From Pseudolactococcus piscium (GTDB lineage Bacteria; Bacillota; Bacilli; Lactobacillales; Streptococcaceae), in the NCBI RefSeq assembly GCF_002441695.1, contig NZ_JXJW01000021.1, positions 1-54,176 on the forward strand: DNA of 54,176 nt. The letters run 5' to 3'. Below, in pieces: positions 51,229 to 54,176 of the stretch. Position numbers and translations under genes: made by a program. A model generated the notes under the pieces. It was given only the letters and a program-made list of their open reading frames with translations, was not told the origin of the DNA and did not search any database. Each line of letters starts with the position of its first letter. Within the stretch, counting starts at the first letter, position 1.

Positions 51229-51586
51229 TCGTGCCTTAAGTGACTACGATCTCACAGTTAACAGCCTCTTGAGTAAGTTAGCACAACATCCCACAGTGAT
51301 ACAATTCCAGGCTGCTGAAAGCAAATTAAAAGCAACAAGTGCGCTCTATGCCCTTGAGGTAGAAATGAAAGCATTAGCCAAAGATGCTGTGCTATATAAG
51401 AAAATCGGCAAAGTCAAAGCCTATCAGGAAACGATGGCACGCTCAAAAGTGGTTGAAGCACAGCTAAATAATGAGCCAATACTCATCGATTACCGACGGA
51501 AAATGACGGCTGCTAACGAGCTATTACAGCATCTCTTACAAAATTTAGAAACACAGATTAACGAGGAACTTCATCGTGAAAATTGA
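51209..51586 (+). CDS. YlbF/YmcA-like (DUF964) helical protein
   Basis: 125 residues, almost entirely helical and charged. [29 protein letters not shown] and the following Ala/Lys/Glu-rich helices resemble the YmcA/YlbF family. It overlaps argR by 20 bases and mutS by 11, so argR, this gene and mutS form a translationally coupled operon; the same trio order occurs in streptococci. In Bacillus, YmcA (RicA) is part of the RNase Y specificity complex. Family assignment is tentative. Confidence 0.65.
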   Translation: MPSNQTDRALSDYDLTVNSLLSKLAQHPTVIQFQAAESKLKATSALYALEVEMKALAKDAVLYKKIGKVKAYQETMARSKVVEAQLNNEPILIDYRRKMTAANELLQHLLQNLETQINEELHREN

Positions 51587-54125
51587 CAACACACAGGCAA
51601 AACCGGTCGAGAAAATCTCACCGGGTATGAAGCAGTATCTGGATATTAAGCAAGACTATTCAGATGCTTTTTTACTATTTCGGATGGGTGATTTTTATGA
51701 ACTCTTTTATGAGGATGCTGTTAAGGCAGCACAAATTCTTGAGCTGACTTTAACGTCACGAAATAAGAACTCTGAAAATCCGATTCCGATGGCAGGCGTC
51801 CCGCACCATAGTGTCCAACAATACATCGATACCCTGATTGATTTGGGGTATAAGGTTGCGATTGCCGAACAGATGGAAGACCCTAAGCAAGCTGTTGGCG
51901 TTGTCAAACGTGACGTTGTCCAAGTGATTACACCTGGGACTGCTGTAGATGCCTTAAACACAGACAAAGCCAATAATTTTTTAGTGGCGATTGATCAAAA
52001 TCAAACAGGCTATGCGTTGAGCTATCTGGATTTGGCCACGGGAGAATTTTTTGTCACATCTCTGCCAGATTTTGAGACAGTTGTAGATGAGATAGCCTCT
52101 CTTAAAGCTAGGGAAGTTGTCGTCGGCTATGACCTAGCAGACAGTCAGCGTCAGGTACTTGAAATCCAGCTAAATGTCTTGGTGTCATCTGAGCAAACAG
52201 GGTTTGATAATGCTGAGCTTGTTAGCGACACACTAGCCGTATTAGAAATTGCAGTAGCGTCTAAGCTATTAAACTATGTGATGACGACACAAAAACGTCA
52301 GTTAAGCCATTTACAAGCGGTGCAGCATTATGAGATAAAAGATTTTCTCTTGATGGATGCGGCCAGTAAGAGAAGCTTAGACTTACTCTATAATGCACGA
52401 ACGGGTAAGAAATTTGGTAGTCTTTATTGGTTGTTAGATGAAACCAAAACGGCCATGGGCACACGGATGCTAAGGATGTGGATTGATCGACCTTTAGTAA
52501 GTGCAACTGCTATTCATAAACGTCAAGCGATCAGTCGGGTCTTCTTAGATCACTTCTTTGAGCGATCAGATTTGACAGAGACACTTAAGGGCGTTTATGA
52601 CATAGAGCGATTGGCCTCACGTGTTTCATTTGGGAAAGCTAATCCTAAGGATTTGCTACAGTTAGCACAGACCCTATCAAATGTACCCGCGATTAAGACT
52701 GTCCTGACTCAGATGGCATCTGCCGAGCTTGAGACCTTAATCTCCCAATTAGATCATATGCCAGATTTACTTGAGCTGATTACTAGCGCGATTGACGAGC
52801 ATGCTTCTGCAAGCATTACAGATGGCAATATCATCAAAAATGGCTTTAATCAAACCTTGGATGACTACCGGGTTATCATGCGTGATGGGACGAGTTGGAT
52901 CGCTGAACTTGAGGGTAAAGAACGCTTGAATTCAGGGATTAATAATCTTAAAATCGATTATAACAAGAAAGATGGCTATTTTTTCCATGTCACCAATGCC
53001 AATCTGACACAAGTGCCAAGTCATTTCTATAGAAAAGCAACCTTGAAAAACTCGGAGCGTTACGGGACTGAGGAACTAGCACGTTTAGAAAGCCAGATGT
53101 TGGATGCGCGTGAGAATTCTGCCAGTCTGGAATATGATCTCTTTCTTAAAGTACGTGATCAAACTGCTGCCTTCATCTTACGCATTCAAAAATTAGCTAA
53201 AGTCATCGCTGAAATTGATGTGCTCCAATCCTTAGCAGTTGTTGCTGAAAATAACCACTATATACAGCCTATTATCGCCAAAAATGGCCAAACGATCAAT
53301 ATTTTAAATGGGCGTCATGCAGTGGTCGAAAAAGTGATGGGTGCACAAGAATACGTACCGAATTCTATCGTGTTTGATCAGGATACGATGATCCAGTTGA
53401 TCACAGGCCCTAACATGTCTGGTAAGTCGACTTATATGCGTGAGTTAGCCCTGACTGTGGTCATGGCGCAGATGGGCAGTTATATCCCAGCTGATCAAGT
53501 AGATCTACCGATTTTTGATGCCATTTTCACAAGAATTGGTGCTGCTGATGATCTAATCAGTGGGCAGTCAACCTTTATGGTGGAAATGATGGAGGCCAAC
53601 CACGCCATTCGTCGAGCAACTCAAAACTCATTGATTTTATTTGATGAATTAGGTCGTGGCACAGCAACCTATGATGGCATTGCCCTAGCCCAATCGATCG
53701 TTGAATATATTCATGAACGTGTGGGGGCAAAAACACTATTTGCAACACACTATCATGAATTGACAGCACTTGAAACGTCCTTAGCAAACTTAAGAAATGT
53801 CCATGTGGCGACCTTAGAAAAAGATGGAGAAGTGACCTTTCTCCATAAAATCGAATCAGGTCCCGCGGATAAGTCATATGGTATCCATGTCGCCAAAATT
53901 GCTGGTTTACCAGCAGATTTACTTGATCGCGCTAAAACCATCTTATCCGAATTAGAGACGGATATGCCAAATCAGCCGCTAGTTCAACAAGCGATTGAAC
54001 CAGAGCAATTAGCACTTTTCCAAGAAACAGATGAACTTGCAGCAGTAATCAAGCAAATTGATGTGATGAATCTCACACCGATGGAAGCCATGAATCAGCT
54101 CTATGAGCTTAAAAAAATGGTGTGA
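51576..54125 (+). CDS. mutS: DNA mismatch repair protein MutS
   Basis: 849 residues. The mismatch-binding domain near the N-terminus has [10 protein letters not shown], preceded by FLLFRMGD with the Phe-x-Glu-type contact region. The ATPase has Walker [10 protein letters not shown] at about 611-619, [12 protein letters not shown] and ATHYHELT. It recognises mispairs and recruits MutL. It starts with GTG 51576 after GAGGAA, overlapping the preceding gene. The protein is complete, ending at 54125. mutL would be expected further on, outside the window. Confidence 0.97.
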   Translation: MKIDNTQAKPVEKISPGMKQYLDIKQDYSDAFLLFRMGDFYELFYEDAVKAAQILELTLTSRNKNSENPIPMAGVPHHSVQQYIDTLIDLGYKVAIAEQMEDPKQAVGVVKRDVVQVITPGTAVDALNTDKANNFLVAIDQNQTGYALSYLDLATGEFFVTSLPDFETVVDEIASLKAREVVVGYDLADSQRQVLEIQLNVLVSSEQTGFDNAELVSDTLAVLEIAVASKLLNYVMTTQKRQLSHLQAVQHYEIKDFLLMDAASKRSLDLLYNARTGKKFGSLYWLLDETKTAMGTRMLRMWIDRPLVSATAIHKRQAISRVFLDHFFERSDLTETLKGVYDIERLASRVSFGKANPKDLLQLAQTLSNVPAIKTVLTQMASAELETLISQLDHMPDLLELITSAIDEHASASITDGNIIKNGFNQTLDDYRVIMRDGTSWIAELEGKERLNSGINNLKIDYNKKDGYFFHVTNANLTQVPSHFYRKATLKNSERYGTEELARLESQMLDARENSASLEYDLFLKVRDQTAAFILRIQKLAKVIAEIDVLQSLAVVAENNHYIQPIIAKNGQTINILNGRHAVVEKVMGAQEYVPNSIVFDQDTMIQLITGPNMSGKSTYMRELALTVVMAQMGSYIPADQVDLPIFDAIFTRIGAADDLISGQSTFMVEMMEANHAIRRATQNSLILFDELGRGTATYDGIALAQSIVEYIHERVGAKTLFATHYHELTALETSLANLRNVHVATLEKDGEVTFLHKIESGPADKSYGIHVAKIAGLPADLLDRAKTILSELETDMPNQPLVQQAIEPEQLALFQETDELAAVIKQIDVMNLTPMEAMNQLYELKKMV

Positions 54126-54148
54126 GGTTTCTACATAAACAAAAAAAT

Positions 54149-54176
54149 GGCTCTATAATAAATCGTGTGGGAAATA
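54149..54176. mobile_element. possible terminal inverted repeat of an ISL3-like element at the window edge
   Basis: After mutS the sequence runs AAAAAAAT then GGCTCTATAATAAATCGTGTGGG to the end of the window. Starting with GGCTCT after an AT-rich octamer is how many ISL3-family ends look in streptococci and lactococci. Only 28 bases are visible, so this is a suspicion; TATAAT at 54155-54160 may instead be a promoter for the next gene. Confidence 0.3.

Overview
The window looks like a chromosomal core segment of a low-GC Gram-positive coccus of the Streptococcaceae, most probably Lactococcus or a close relative. The evidence is gene order and gene type: rnpA-yidC-khpB(jag)-rpmH next to argGH, ireB-ruvX-DUF1292, an HTH/aminotransferase fusion directly upstream of codY, gatCAB, rpmB-(Asp23)-fakA, argR-(YmcA-like)-mutS, and a RocS-type chromosome segregation protein. 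The genus is inferred from this context; no 16S sequence is present.

Layout. 1-470: five tRNA genes (Tyr, Trp, His, Gln, Leu), probably the tail of an rRNA-linked array. 0.6-7.1 kb: rocS, gapA, small conserved genes, recG and an SDR. 7.4-10.4 kb: POT peptide transporter converging on mnmE. 10.5-19.9 kb is the accessory-looking part: an acetoin/diacetyl reductase, a three-gene flavin redox operon behind a perfect CopR-type cop box, a TetR-MFS efflux pair with its operator, a cysteine-less isochorismatase-family protein, and an Rgg-type regulator facing a compact two-gene ABC transporter across a perfect 24-bp palindrome. 20.0-23.0 kb: FakB(DegV)/DUF1836 and argG behind ARG boxes. 23.3-29.5 kb: argH, the rnpA-rpmH cluster, an aldo/keto reductase and ireB-ruvX-DUF1292. 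29.6-37.3 kb: the HTH/aminotransferase, codY, a T-box and aspS, and gatCAB. 37.4-44.2 kb: small genes, polA, DUF1129, rpmB, Asp23 and fakA. 44.3-48.1 kb: NADH oxidase with a cre-like site, a three-gene LytTR/membrane-protein operon and a divergent quinone reductase-like gene. 48.3-54.1 kb: argS, DUF1398, argR, a YmcA-like gene and mutS. The last 28 bases may be the end of an insertion sequence.

Regulatory logic is unusually readable. argG carries ARG boxes and argR is in the window. codY carries a 14/15 CodY box. aspS has a T-box leader. The NADH oxidase has a cre-like site over its predicted start of transcription. The TetR operator sits just downstream of its own -10. Six genes (recG, polA, argR, mnmE, a DUF1129 gene and the isochorismatase-family gene) have a -10 hexamer placed 6 or 7 bases before the ATG and no usable Shine-Dalgarno, so they are predicted to make leaderless mRNAs.

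The strongest candidate for something new is the HTH/aminotransferase gene. Four exact copies of AACTAACG lie in 232 bp: two around its promoter and two in the DNA encoding the linker between the domains, just before an in-frame Shine-Dalgarno plus ATG. This predicts autoregulation and two protein isoforms from one gene. No CRISPR array, prophage or complete insertion sequence was seen.
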